Source of the DNA: Rhizobium johnstonii 3841
GTDB lineage: Bacteria > Pseudomonadota > Alphaproteobacteria > Rhizobiales > Rhizobiaceae
Direction of reading: 5' to 3'
DNA: 64,000 bases
NCBI RefSeq assembly: GCF_000009265.1
Contig: NC_008380.1
Coordinates: 4,154,501-4,218,500 of the forward strand
This document shows, in pieces, positions 16,808-23,624 of this stretch (positions are counted from its first letter, which is position 1; each line of letters starts with the position of its first letter). The notes beneath the pieces are model-generated. The model saw only the letters and a program-made list of their open reading frames with translations. It did no database searches and was not told the DNA's origin. The position numbers and the translations under genes were made by a program.

Positions 16808-16827
16808 ATTGCTGTTCCACGATGCCG

Positions 16828-18447
16828 TCAATGTTGGTCCTTCCCTTGATAGGAGTTGGACCTCGGTGGTTTCGCTGTCCGGTAATCCTGCTCGCCGTGG
16901 GTAGACTTCCAAAGCGGGGCAAAGCCGTTCAGGGACCGATAGCCCTCTGTTTCCGGCAGGTATTCCAGCGTCACGTCCCCCTTGCGGCCTGACCATGAAA
17001 AGCGGGCCTTCTTCACCCAAACCACCGTTTCGTGAAGATCAGGATCAGGGACATCGATGACGACGCCGTGGTCGGGTTTGTTGTACCAGGCTGCGGACCC
17101 CTCGATGTCGTACAGGGTCGGTGTCCTGGATTCGCCGCCCTTGCCGAGTTCCTTGGTCGGATGTGCGACGACGATCGCCAGCACCCCATATCTAAGCGCA
17201 AACTTACGGATCTGGCGGAGCGCCCGATTTATGTACTGCGTCTCGCTTTCACCCTTCGGCCGATAGTGCTCAACCTCGTTCCATGGATCGATGACCAGCA
17301 CTTTGATCGAATGCCGCATGACGGCGTCCGCTGCGCGATCGAGAAGCCATTCCAGCGTCATGTCGTCGTCAGCCTCTCCAGTCGGATCGGCATCGATGAA
17401 GACGAAGTGCTGCTGGATGAAGACGTCCGCTTCCGCCACGTCGTCGCGTGTCCATTGCTTGGTGCCGAGCCCCGACGCAGCCAGCCGGAGCTTGAAGCGC
17501 AGCGCCGGCACCGTCGGGATTTCGAACGACGCAACGCCGACGCGCCAGCCGTGCTTGCGGGCGAGGTTGACGCAAAGGTTCATGGTCCACGTGGATTTGC
17601 CGTGGCCCGGAATGCCGGTGACCACCATCAGTTCGCCCAGCCAGACGCGGAGATACTCGTCGAGGTCCGGCCATCCTGTCGAGTAGGTCGCCGGCTCGTC
17701 GAGCTCCGGGTAATCCGAGAGCAGATAGATCCCCTTGACGGGATACGGCTTTGCTTCCGTGATGACGCGAACGACCGCATCCGGTCCATGCCGCATCTTC
17801 ACATCGTTCAGGTCTTTGCAGCCCTCTGGATAGGTCAAGAACGAGCATCGAGCTGCACCCAGCCTCCTGACCAACTCTGCGGCCAGCCTGCGCCCGGGAG
17901 GATCGTTGTCGACCGCCAGAATGAACCGCTTGATGCGCTTGATCCGGTGGCGGTTGTTGTAGACGAACTCGAATTTCCCGCGGCTGTCATCGTCGGGAAT
18001 AGCGTCGTCGAGCTGGTCCGGATCCTCGCCGTCCCTGACAGGCGGCGCGCCGTCCGGGACGCTGACCGTCGTATGGAATCCGCAGTCGATCGCCGTCAGT
18101 CCGTCGATCTCACCCTCGGTGATGATCAGCGCCTTGTGCCCTTCCTCAAGCGCAGGATCATCCATGCAGTCCGCGTTCCAGAATGTTTTCCGGCCGCCCT
18201 TACGCTGCCAGAACTTCTTCCCTGGCGCCCGGTATTTCTCACCGACCGGCCGGCCGCCGTCGATGAACGGAAAGACGACGATGTTGCCGGCAGCATCTGG
18301 TTCAACTGTGGTGACACCGTCAGCGCCAGTGACAGCCTTACCCGTATAGGCTCCGGAAAGAACGGCGACCTGAGGGTCGATCTGCCGGTTTTGAAATGCC
18401 AGTGCGCCCACCGGGCCGAGAATGTTGGTCAAGGAAATCGCCTCCAT
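16828..18447 (-). CDS. T7 gp4/Twinkle-type primase-helicase, zinc finger in another frame
   Basis: About 539 residues from an ATG at 18447; a GTG at 18516 extends the frame. Toprim motifs are present: ALIITEGEIDGLTAIDCG (catalytic Glu) and ILAVDNDPPGRRLAAEL (DxD). The RecA-type helicase shows Walker A GIPGHGKSTW, Walker B KVLVIDPWNE and a later H-P-T-K-E-L. It should unwind the fork and prime phage DNA. The zinc-binding domain these proteins normally carry at the N-terminus is encoded immediately upstream in a frame offset by one base. No ribosome site precedes either start, so frameshifting, a mutation or a sequence error are all possible. Confidence 0.78.
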   Translation of the reverse strand: MEAISLTNILGPVGALAFQNRQIDPQVAVLSGAYTGKAVTGADGVTTVEPDAAGNIVVFPFIDGGRPVGEKYRAPGKKFWQRKGGRKTFWNADCMDDPALEEGHKALIITEGEIDGLTAIDCGFHTTVSVPDGAPPVRDGEDPDQLDDAIPDDDSRGKFEFVYNNRHRIKRIKRFILAVDNDPPGRRLAAELVRRLGAARCSFLTYPEGCKDLNDVKMRHGPDAVVRVITEAKPYPVKGIYLLSDYPELDEPATYSTGWPDLDEYLRVWLGELMVVTGIPGHGKSTWTMNLCVNLARKHGWRVGVASFEIPTVPALRFKLRLAASGLGTKQWTRDDVAEADVFIQQHFVFIDADPTGEADDDMTLEWLLDRAADAVMRHSIKVLVIDPWNEVEHYRPKGESETQYINRALRQIRKFALRYGVLAIVVAHPTKELGKGGESRTPTLYDIEGSAAWYNKPDHGVVIDVPDPDLHETVVWVKKARFSWSGRKGDVTLEYLPETEGYRSLNGFAPLWKSTHGEQDYRTAKPPRSNSYQGKDQH

Positions 18448-18628
18448 GGAAGCCGCAATGGTGACAGTTGAACTGGACGCCTTCAGCATCGATCCGGACT
18501 GAGAGACAAGGCTCACGCTTGTTGCGCCGGGTTGACGAGCATTTCGGGCAGGTTGTTTTTTGGTTGCCGGCGGCGGCGCGCCTAAGCTGGATGCCGTTTT
18601 CGCGAAGGATCTGATCGACGGTTTTCAT
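18338..18628 (-). CDS. Primase zinc-finger fragment, N-terminal part of the split primase-helicase
   Basis: A 96-residue frame starting MKTVDQILRENGIQL and holding a zinc ribbon, TTCPKCSSTRRNKREPCLSV followed by V-Q-F-N-C-H-H-C-G-F. CxxC and CxxC ligands lie about 28 residues apart, as in T7-type primases. After residue about 65 it turns Arg/Ser/Pro-rich and stops at 18338, like out-of-frame sequence. The ATG overlaps the stop of the upstream gene (ATGA), so translation starts here. The toprim-helicase continues in the frame one base further on, which suggests a +1 frame change between about 18450 and 18400. Confidence 0.65.
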   Translation of the reverse strand: MKTVDQILRENGIQLRRAAAGNQKTTCPKCSSTRRNKREPCLSVRIDAEGVQFNCHHCGFHGGDFLDQHSRPGGRTGISKPADRPSGRRSFRSLYG

Positions 18629-19398
18629 ATTCGTGGATCAGCCCGCCGTTGGCCGCCTCCTCGATCGCGAACTGCTGCTGCAGTGCTGACGCGATCGACC
18701 GCCGCTCGTTCTTTTTTCGCCAAAGCCCCACTGACGGCAGTGAACCACTTGTTGCCCTTGGTGCCCGCCCATTCGTCCAGGGCCCAAAGCTCCGCCTCAA
18801 GCGCGACATGCGGGAATGCCTTCCGCCACTGCTCCAGATTAGCTGCGGTCAGCCTGATCGACTGCGCTTCGAAGGCAAAATCCTGAGAAATCGAAGGGGC
18901 GACGGCAACAACATCGTCAGATGTTGTTTTATCTTCTATTCCCTTCTCTTCCCTTCCCTTCCCTTCGTGCTCTGTTACAGAGTTAGTGACATTCTCTGTC
19001 ACGGTTTCTGCCACAGAAGACTGACGTTGAAGTTCTCGCGCCTCGCGAGCTGCCGCAGTGCGCGATTTGTTCATGCGAAGCTTGCCGACTGCCTCTGTGG
19101 CAATCTCTATGACAGTGCTGTGCCAGACGCGCCCGTCGCGTCGATCCCAGCCCTTGAGGATGTCATCCTTCAGTTCTTCCCACTTCTCCGGCGAACACAT
19201 GGCGGCATCGGCCAAAACGTCGTCGTCGTCCTCGATGCTGCCGGCCGGTACCTCGTGCCAGGCCCGCATCCAGAGGTTCACCATATAGAAGGCGATCTCA
19301 GGATTCCGTTTGCAGCGGAGCCACGCCTTGGACCTCCGAAGACGCTCGATCTGCAGAGGCATGTATGGAAGGCATTGCACATCGAGCTCATCGTTCAT
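18625..19398 (-). CDS. DUF1376-type phage replication-associated protein
   Basis: A 257-residue protein. The N-terminal half matches the DUF1376 (YdaU-like) pattern: M-P-L near the start, L-W-M-R-A-W-H-E-V-P-A-G-S-I-E-D-D-D-D-V-L-A, then K-W-E-E-L-K-D-D-I-L-K-G-W and D-G-R-V-W-H-S-T-V-I-E-I-A. A polar linker rich in Thr, Glu and Lys follows, then a helical C-terminal segment (NLEQWRKAFPHVALEAELW). The family is common next to phage helicase or primase genes and may act in replication initiation. It is coupled by overlap to the zinc-finger frame. Confidence 0.7.
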   Translation of the reverse strand: MNDELDVQCLPYMPLQIERLRRSKAWLRCKRNPEIAFYMVNLWMRAWHEVPAGSIEDDDDVLADAAMCSPEKWEELKDDILKGWDRRDGRVWHSTVIEIATEAVGKLRMNKSRTAAAREARELQRQSSVAETVTENVTNSVTEHEGKGREEKGIEDKTTSDDVVAVAPSISQDFAFEAQSIRLTAANLEQWRKAFPHVALEAELWALDEWAGTKGNKWFTAVSGALAKKERAAVDRVSTAAAVRDRGGGQRRADPRI

Positions 19399-19630
19399 GG
19401 GATGGGCGTCCCTCCGAAACTGCGGACATGTTGCCGCGGAAGATCGCCACCTTTCGGTGAGGTATCAGGTCCGACGCCCGCGCCGGCTGGCCTGTGAAGA
19501 GCGCGATGAACACGTGCCAAGCTAATGCCGCGGCGCGCCCGTCCTGAAAATTAAGGGAGCTATCGGCCTTCACCTTCGCCAGACGGTAGATTTCCCAGGC
19601 AGCGGCTTGCTCTTCGAGTGTCGCGGTCAT
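19388..19630 (-). CDS. Small phage early protein (80 aa), unknown
   Basis: An 80-residue protein starting MTATLEEQAAAWEIYRLAK with a helical N-terminal half and a basic C-terminus. It overlaps the upstream Cro-like gene by 4 bases (ATGA) and the DUF1376 gene by 11, so it belongs to the same leftward early transcript. No family is recognised. Confidence 0.55.
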   Translation of the reverse strand: MTATLEEQAAAWEIYRLAKVKADSSLNFQDGRAAALAWHVFIALFTGQPARASDLIPHRKVAIFRGNMSAVSEGRPSHER

Positions 19631-19896
19631 GCGACCTCCGCCCGTTGGTGGCCAGTCTCAGCCATCCATTTCATCAGGCCGAGAGGCATCTGCTTTTCGG
19701 CGGGCCAATTTTCTGCAAACCAAAACATGACCTCATCAAAGGTGCGTGCCGTGAATGTTTTGGAAGTGTCTTTGATACGCGAAAAAAACGCCGCGTCGTT
19801 TTTAACGCGGCGGGAAACCGTTGATAGCGCGCATCCGCACGCCTTAGCGAAAGCGGACGCTGTTTCGAGCAAAGTGAAGCGAAGTTCGTTTTCCAT
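19627..19896 (-). CDS. Cro-like helix-turn-helix regulator
   Basis: An 89-residue protein. Residues 10-35 (LETASAFAKACGCALSTVSR followed by RVKND) read as a helix-turn-helix. The gene is first in the leftward early operon, divergent from the repressor and separated from it by a 92-base region full of dyads, which is the classical Cro position. There is no Shine-Dalgarno before the ATG at 19896, and a -10-like TAACCT ends 7 bases upstream, so the mRNA may be leaderless. An excisionase-like role cannot be excluded. Confidence 0.6.
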   Translation of the reverse strand: MENELRFTLLETASAFAKACGCALSTVSRRVKNDAAFFSRIKDTSKTFTARTFDEVMFWFAENWPAEKQMPLGLMKWMAETGHQRAEVA

Positions 19897-19902
19897 GCGT
19901 TA

Positions 19903-19931
19903 AGGTTAACTGATAAATCATTCATCTTCAA
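19903..19931 (-). promoter_or_regulatory. Putative leftward early promoter (Cro-like gene) with operator in the spacer
   Basis: On the minus strand TTGAAG (19931-19926) and TAACCT (19908-19903) are separated by 17 bases. Dyad site 19908-19923 fills the spacer. The -10 ends 7 bases before the ATG at 19896, giving a transcription start at or next to the start codon. Confidence 0.45.
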
Positions 19932-19988
19932 GCTGGCGACTGATTTTTCGTTCTGGATTTTTCATTCGATCCGTTTGATATTCCAGTC
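19908..19988. promoter_or_regulatory. Repressor operator cluster between cro-like and repressor genes
   Basis: Several 16-base sites resemble the consensus GACTGAAATTTCAGTC, whose perfect copy lies on the other side of the repressor. They are 19908-19923 (11 of 16 match), 19938-19953 (12 of 16), a weaker one at 19952-19967 matching mainly in the right half, and 19973-19988 (12 of 16), which ends at the repressor start codon. Repeated dyads in this position are expected to bind the CI-like repressor and the Cro-like protein; binding itself is inference. Confidence 0.6.
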
Positions 19989-20768
19989 ATGGAAAAAGAA
20001 ACCGACACGCTCGCAGACCGCATAAGGCACCGCCTTGAAGTCGTTAGGAAAAGTGCTGCGGCCGTCTCCCTGGAGGCTGGCCTCGGCAGATCTGCTGTTC
20101 AAGATATTCTGGCCGGAAATTCAGCTAGCCCGAGATTGGACACTATTCAGAAGCTAACCGGCCCTTTGCAATGCTCACTCAGCTATCTTGTCGGCGGCGA
20201 CACAGAAATCGCAACGGCATCGAAAAATACCAAACAGCCATTTCGCGACCTGAGCTTAATGCCAGCGGTCCGAGATCTTGAGAGCGGTGTCTTTCGCGCC
20301 CGCATACCCCTCGAGTACCGCTCATTTGAGAGAAACCTAGAGTGGGCATTGGATAAGACCCTGGAGGAACGGCAGTACCCGGTTGCGACAGACCCTCGTC
20401 TTCCGAAGTTCAGTGTCTTGCCTTATCGGCTTCTCGACCACTCACTAGAAAACATCGGAATCTTTAAGGGCGATATCTTGATAGCCGCCAGCGGCTTCGG
20501 AGATCAGTACGATCTACGAAATGGGCAAATTGTAATAGTCGAGCGCTCCTTGGCTTCTCAGAAGTTGGATGAATGGTTCGCTCGTGTTGTCGAGGAAACC
20601 GATGGGGGCTTCCGCCTAGTGCCGAAATCAAAAGACCCGGTCTACCGATCGTACGCAATTCCATCCGCGACGATTGGAATGGAAAACACTTACAGCTCTG
20701 GCGAAGGAGAATCGATTTCAATCTTCGCCATTGTAACAAGCATCCAACGTGAGATAAGCATTATATGA
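19989..20768 (+). CDS. CI-like prophage repressor (HTH plus S24/LexA-like C-terminus)
   Basis: A 259-residue protein. Residues 8-66 form an XRE-type helix-turn-helix (A-A-A-V-S-L-E-A-G-L-G-R-S-A-V-Q-D-I-L-A-G). Residues 140-255 resemble the S24 peptidase fold: L-D-H-S-L-E-N then F-K-G-D-I-L places Ser152 where CI and LexA have the nucleophile, and Lys192 is a possible general base. I see no Ala-Gly or Cys-Gly cleavage site in the linker, so RecA-dependent self-cleavage is doubtful. It should keep the prophage silent from the dyads on both sides. There is no Shine-Dalgarno; TGATAT ends 7 bases before the ATG, consistent with a leaderless message. Confidence 0.75.
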   Translation: MEKETDTLADRIRHRLEVVRKSAAAVSLEAGLGRSAVQDILAGNSASPRLDTIQKLTGPLQCSLSYLVGGDTEIATASKNTKQPFRDLSLMPAVRDLESGVFRARIPLEYRSFERNLEWALDKTLEERQYPVATDPRLPKFSVLPYRLLDHSLENIGIFKGDILIAASGFGDQYDLRNGQIVIVERSLASQKLDEWFARVVEETDGGFRLVPKSKDPVYRSYAIPSATIGMENTYSSGEGESISIFAIVTSIQREISII

Positions 20769-20784
20769 CTGAAATTTCAGTCAT
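20765..20784. promoter_or_regulatory. Perfect 20-bp operator palindrome downstream of the repressor gene
   Basis: ATGACTGAAATTTCAGTCAT is perfectly self-complementary. It overlaps the last codon and stop of the repressor gene, just upstream of the rightward early promoter. It is the best copy of the dyad family also found between the repressor and the Cro-like gene, so it is a likely high-affinity operator. Confidence 0.65.
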
Positions 20785-20790
20785 CGACAA

Positions 20791-20819
20791 TTGACGACTG
20801 AAAAATCATTCATTATGAT
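20791..20819 (+). promoter_or_regulatory. Putative rightward early promoter with operator in the spacer
   Basis: TTGACG (20791-20796) and TATGAT (20814-20819) are separated by 17 bases, a near-consensus housekeeping promoter. The spacer holds the dyad GACTGAAAAATCATTC (20796-20811). It would drive the Rha-like gene, whose ATG lies 26 bases downstream of the -10. Repressor bound here would block RNA polymerase, mirroring the leftward promoter. Confidence 0.6.
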
Positions 20820-20845
20820 GCACCCATCTTTCCGATGGAGTGCAC

Positions 20846-21583
20846 ATGCAACAGCTCACTTCCAGACCTGCCGCCATGTCGAGCCGTGAGATCGCGGATC
20901 TCCTCGATACCCGCCACGACAGCGTCAAGCGAACCATCGAGCGGCTCGCCGAAAAGGACGTGGTCAGGTTCACACCGTCGGTGGAAACCTCTCATGAAGG
21001 CGCTGGATCGCGTCCCGTTGAGGTATATCTCGTCAACGAGCGCGACAGCTATGTGGTTGTCGCGCAGCTCTCCCCGGAGTTCACAGCCCGCCTCGTTGAC
21101 TATTGGCAGGAGCACAAGAACGAGCCGGCGCAGATCCCGACAACAGCCGAAGCCTTCGCCCAGGCCTTTCGGATGCTGGCAGATGCCGAACAGCGGGATG
21201 CGGCGCGCGACAGGCGACTAAACCTGATTGACGCCAAGGTCGAGCGCATCGAGACCGCGCAGACCGTCTTGAGCGCACGCCCTGCCAACTCTGAGAGCAT
21301 CGTCCACCTGCGCAAGCGCATCTGGGGCATGTTTGGTCTGTCTGAACAGACGATTGACGCCGTGATGCGTCAGTCTCCTATCGCGCCCAGGCCAGCAGGC
21401 ATGGTCCGCAACGATCGTGCCGAGGCAGAGGGATCGACCTACGCGGTGTATTGGAAGAAAGACGTGACGAAGGTCTTTGAAGTGTTCACCAGAGAATGCA
21501 AGGCCGTCACCGACCAGTTTTTCACTCATCCGCTTATCGAGGGCCGTTTCAAGATGGTTCGGCGCGACTTATGCAAAAATTAA
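20846..21583 (+). CDS. Rha-like phage regulatory protein
   Basis: From the ATG at 20846 (GGAG 5 bases upstream) the product is 245 residues. The N-terminal 95 residues match the Rha family: M-S-S-R-E-I-A-D-L-L-D-T-R-H-D-S-V-K-R-T-I-E-R-L, a winged-helix-like start, then V-Y-L-V-N-E-R-D-S-Y-V-V-V-A-Q-L-S-P-E-F-T-A-R-L-V-D-Y-W. The C-terminal half has a helical linker and a region ending in F-E-V-F-T-R-E-C-K. Rha-type proteins regulate phage development in several prophages. This is the first gene of the rightward early operon. Confidence 0.72.
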   Translation: MQQLTSRPAAMSSREIADLLDTRHDSVKRTIERLAEKDVVRFTPSVETSHEGAGSRPVEVYLVNERDSYVVVAQLSPEFTARLVDYWQEHKNEPAQIPTTAEAFAQAFRMLADAEQRDAARDRRLNLIDAKVERIETAQTVLSARPANSESIVHLRKRIWGMFGLSEQTIDAVMRQSPIAPRPAGMVRNDRAEAEGSTYAVYWKKDVTKVFEVFTRECKAVTDQFFTHPLIEGRFKMVRRDLCKN

Positions 21584-21770
21584 CCATAAAACACTGTTTT
21601 CAAACGGCTTTTGGAACGTTTTCCGCCCTGAGGACATTATTTCAGGTCAGCCGCGATTGTGCTGGATGTGAGGGGTACCCGAGATGAAACGACTGATTCC
21701 AGGCGCCGGCGAAGCTATGGCAACCGTCGCACCGCCTGTTGCTAAGGCGAGGTCGAGCGAGTGGGACAGC

Positions 21771-21791
21771 GGTACGCACTATCTGCGTACC
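21771..21791. repeat. 8-bp stem-loop between Rha-like and Arc-like genes
   Basis: GGTACGCA and TGCGTACC form a perfect stem with a 5-base loop. It lies 12 bases beyond the stop of the minus-strand Arc-like gene, in a 220-base gap (21584-21803) that has no other gene I can support. No T-run follows, so a terminator role is only possible. Confidence 0.4.
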
Positions 21792-21803
21792 TCTCCCCGC
21801 GCC

Positions 21804-22283
21804 TCAGCTTTCGTCGTCCGAATCTCCCCGTTGCTTTCGAAAGAAATCGAGGAGAGCGAACCATGCGTCTTCTCTGATTCGCGACGACGACACCTGGGGC
21901 GTGAATACCGCAGCGTCGATTTTTTCAATTGGCTCCTTAAGGGCAGACGCAATTGCGTTCAGGTTGGTCATTACTTCGGGCCAGGAAATTGGAACACCCT
22001 CAGCGTCCAGCGCTACGTACAGCACATTCTTCTTGGCAAGCATCTGAAGGAAATGGTTCACTGTGGACGTCGACGCTTCGTAATTCTGACTGACCCTTGT
22101 GAACTCGGATCCAAAAAAACTGGGATCAAGCGAATTTTCGAGGCGGTGGACAATTTCAGCATTCATGCTGCGGCCATTGGCGTCCGCCTCCTCTCGGATG
22201 GCATCGCGCATACCGGCCGGCAGGCGCAGCATGAACTTATCTTGCTCGGAAACCGGGTCTTTCGAAATCGTGCTCTTGGCCAT
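21804..22283 (-). CDS. Arc-type ribbon-helix-helix DNA-binding protein (159 aa)
   Basis: Residues 15-52 match the Arc/Mnt ribbon-helix-helix fold: K-F-M-L-R-L-P-A-G-M-R-D-A-I-R-E-E-A-D-A-N-G-R-S-M-N-A-E-I-V-H-R-L-E. The C-terminal 100 residues are an extra helical domain of unknown role. GGAGG precedes the ATG. The gene is divergent from a second, shorter Arc-like gene, and a perfect inverted repeat lies between them, an arrangement reminiscent of the immI region of phage P22. It probably represses one or both promoters there. Confidence 0.75.
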   Translation of the reverse strand: MAKSTISKDPVSEQDKFMLRLPAGMRDAIREEADANGRSMNAEIVHRLENSLDPSFFGSEFTRVSQNYEASTSTVNHFLQMLAKKNVLYVALDAEGVPISWPEVMTNLNAIASALKEPIEKIDAAVFTPQVSSSRIREDAWFALLDFFRKQRGDSDDES

Positions 22284-22316
22284 AGCCGGCCTCCAATCAA
22301 CATTTCTAAATTAATG

Positions 22317-22365
22317 ATGTCATAGTGCTACATCGGCATTGACGGCAATGGTAGCACTATGACAT
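22317..22365. promoter_or_regulatory. Perfect 15-bp inverted repeat between divergent Arc-type genes
   Basis: Arms at 22317-22331 (ATGTCATAGTGCTAC) and 22351-22365 are exact reverse complements, 19 bases apart. They occupy the centre of the 107-base divergent promoter region. Each is a likely binding site for Arc-type dimers. AGTGCT in each arm is also, as I recall, the core of the P22 Arc operator. Confidence 0.6.
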
Positions 22366-22390
22366 ATTAACCTTAACGACGGAGGAAAAC

Positions 22391-22564
22391 GTGAAATCGG
22401 CATTTACCAAATTAATGGTGAGGCTGCCCGAAGAGATAAAATCCTTCGTAGAGACCGAGGCCGCACGGAACGGAAACTCTCAAAACAGCGAAATTATCCG
22501 CTGCATTCGGGAGAAAATGGATCGTGTGAAACGCGGAGAAATGCCGGCTCCGGCCGGAAAGTAG
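22391..22564 (+). CDS. Small Arc-type ribbon-helix-helix protein (57 aa)
   Basis: Starts with GTG at 22391, 5 bases after GGAGGA. The sequence FTKLMVRLPEEIKSFVETEA followed by A-R-N-G-N-S-Q-N-S-E-I-I-R-C-I-R is a full Arc fold in 57 residues, close in size to P22 Arc. It is divergent from the larger Arc-like gene and leads into the plus-strand early operon. Its likely role is transcriptional repression from the shared inverted repeat. Confidence 0.7.
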   Translation: MKSAFTKLMVRLPEEIKSFVETEAARNGNSQNSEIIRCIREKMDRVKRGEMPAPAGK

Positions 22565-22664
22565 CAGCAGGCGGGGACAAAGTTTGGCGACCTATCCCCG
22601 CCTCTGCAGAAACGACTGCCGCCTGGAAGCGGAAATCAACGTCCACACCTTTGGAGATTTGGAC

Positions 22665-22994
22665 ATGGGAAGTCATAGCACAAAAAGTGCGACGTCTTCA
22701 ATCGCCCTTACCGCCCGCAAAATCCACCTGATGGTGGCCGTGGCAGACAGCGCGATCGAACTCGACGCCTACGAAGCAAATGCCGGCACGAAGAAGCAGG
22801 TGCTGCGCGAGGCCTACGCCGACTGGAAGGAAATGCACAGCGTCGACCGCGTCGAGCGTGACAGCGACGAGTGGAAAGCAATGATGAGCGACACCCACGC
22901 CGCCTATCAGAACCTCGTCTACGCCAAGAAGAATGAGGCCAACGCTCGCCGGCGCCTCAAGACCGCGGTCCGCAACTTCCGGAACTGCAACTAA
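22665..22994 (+). CDS. Phage early protein (109 aa), unknown
   Basis: The ATG at 22665 has GGAG upstream; the longer frame from 22584 has no ribosome site. The product is helical and charged, with a central segment K-K-Q-V-L-R-E-A-Y-A-D-W-K-E-M-H and a basic C-terminus (NEANARRRLKTAVRNFRNCN). It may be a DNA- or RNA-binding or coiled-coil protein; no family is recognised. Three more unknown early genes follow. Confidence 0.5.
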   Translation: MGSHSTKSATSSIALTARKIHLMVAVADSAIELDAYEANAGTKKQVLREAYADWKEMHSVDRVERDSDEWKAMMSDTHAAYQNLVYAKKNEANARRRLKTAVRNFRNCN

Positions 22995-23049
22995 CCAGCG
23001 ACCGGCGCAATTTCGCGCCGATCTCCCAAACATCACTGGAGATACGATC

Positions 23050-23358
23050 ATGCCGCACATGAAAACGGCCGCTGGCGAAGCTATGCCGAAAGTACCGCCT
23101 ACTGACGCCGAGCTCATCGGCGCCTTCAGAAATCTCGAGCACGAGATTTGCTGCCTCAACTATATGGCCGACATCCTTGCCGACCTTCTCGACGATCAAC
23201 TGGTACCCATGGAGACCAGGGGCAACGAAGCGCTGATGATCATGCTGACTAAACACCAGCTTGAAACTCTCAGCTTTGCCTGGAACGACGTCACCTTCCG
23301 GGCGAAGCGGGTCCATGATGCATTTTATGCCGCCGGTGAAGGGGAGACGATCCGATGA
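23050..23358 (+). CDS. Phage early protein (102 aa), unknown
   Basis: The ATG at 23050 follows CTGGAGA. The protein is acidic and helical (residues 18-60 contain ELIGAFRNLEHEICCLNYMA followed by D-I-L-A-D-L-L). It overlaps the next gene as ATGA, so translation is coupled. No family is recognised. Confidence 0.52.
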   Translation: MPHMKTAAGEAMPKVPPTDAELIGAFRNLEHEICCLNYMADILADLLDDQLVPMETRGNEALMIMLTKHQLETLSFAWNDVTFRAKRVHDAFYAAGEGETIR

Positions 23359-23624
23359 AGCCGATTGAAACCTTTGAACCGAACGACCTAGTTTATGAGC
23401 TTACCGACCTTGAACGGCTGCTAGATACCATCCGCAACCTGCTGGTCGAGGACGTCGATTATCGGCTTCCTGATGGCGCGCGAAATATCCCGCTTGATCG
23501 CGTCAGCAGCCTCGTCAACATTGCGCATTTCCATGTCGCGTATCTTGCCAAGGGCATCAACCACTTTGACGTTCCCGGCGCCTACGTGTCACGGCGGGAA
23601 CTGGAGGAGCGCGCCGATGCTTAA
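23355..23624 (+). CDS. Phage early protein (89 aa), unknown
   Basis: It starts in overlap with the preceding gene and ends 8 bases inside the next one. The sequence is acidic and helical (VYELTDLERLLDTIRNLLVE) with no recognised motif. The tight packing supports it as a real member of the early operon. Confidence 0.5.
   Translation: MKPIETFEPNDLVYELTDLERLLDTIRNLLVEDVDYRLPDGARNIPLDRVSSLVNIAHFHVAYLAKGINHFDVPGAYVSRRELEERADA

Noticed and set aside
21771..21791. Terminator for the Arc-like gene
   Set aside because: The stem is good but there is no T-run on either strand; kept only as a stem-loop.
21684..22325. 213-codon plus-strand frame from an ATG near 21684
   Set aside because: Most of it is the antisense of the Arc-like gene, which has a clear fold and ribosome site. 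The beginning has no family pattern.
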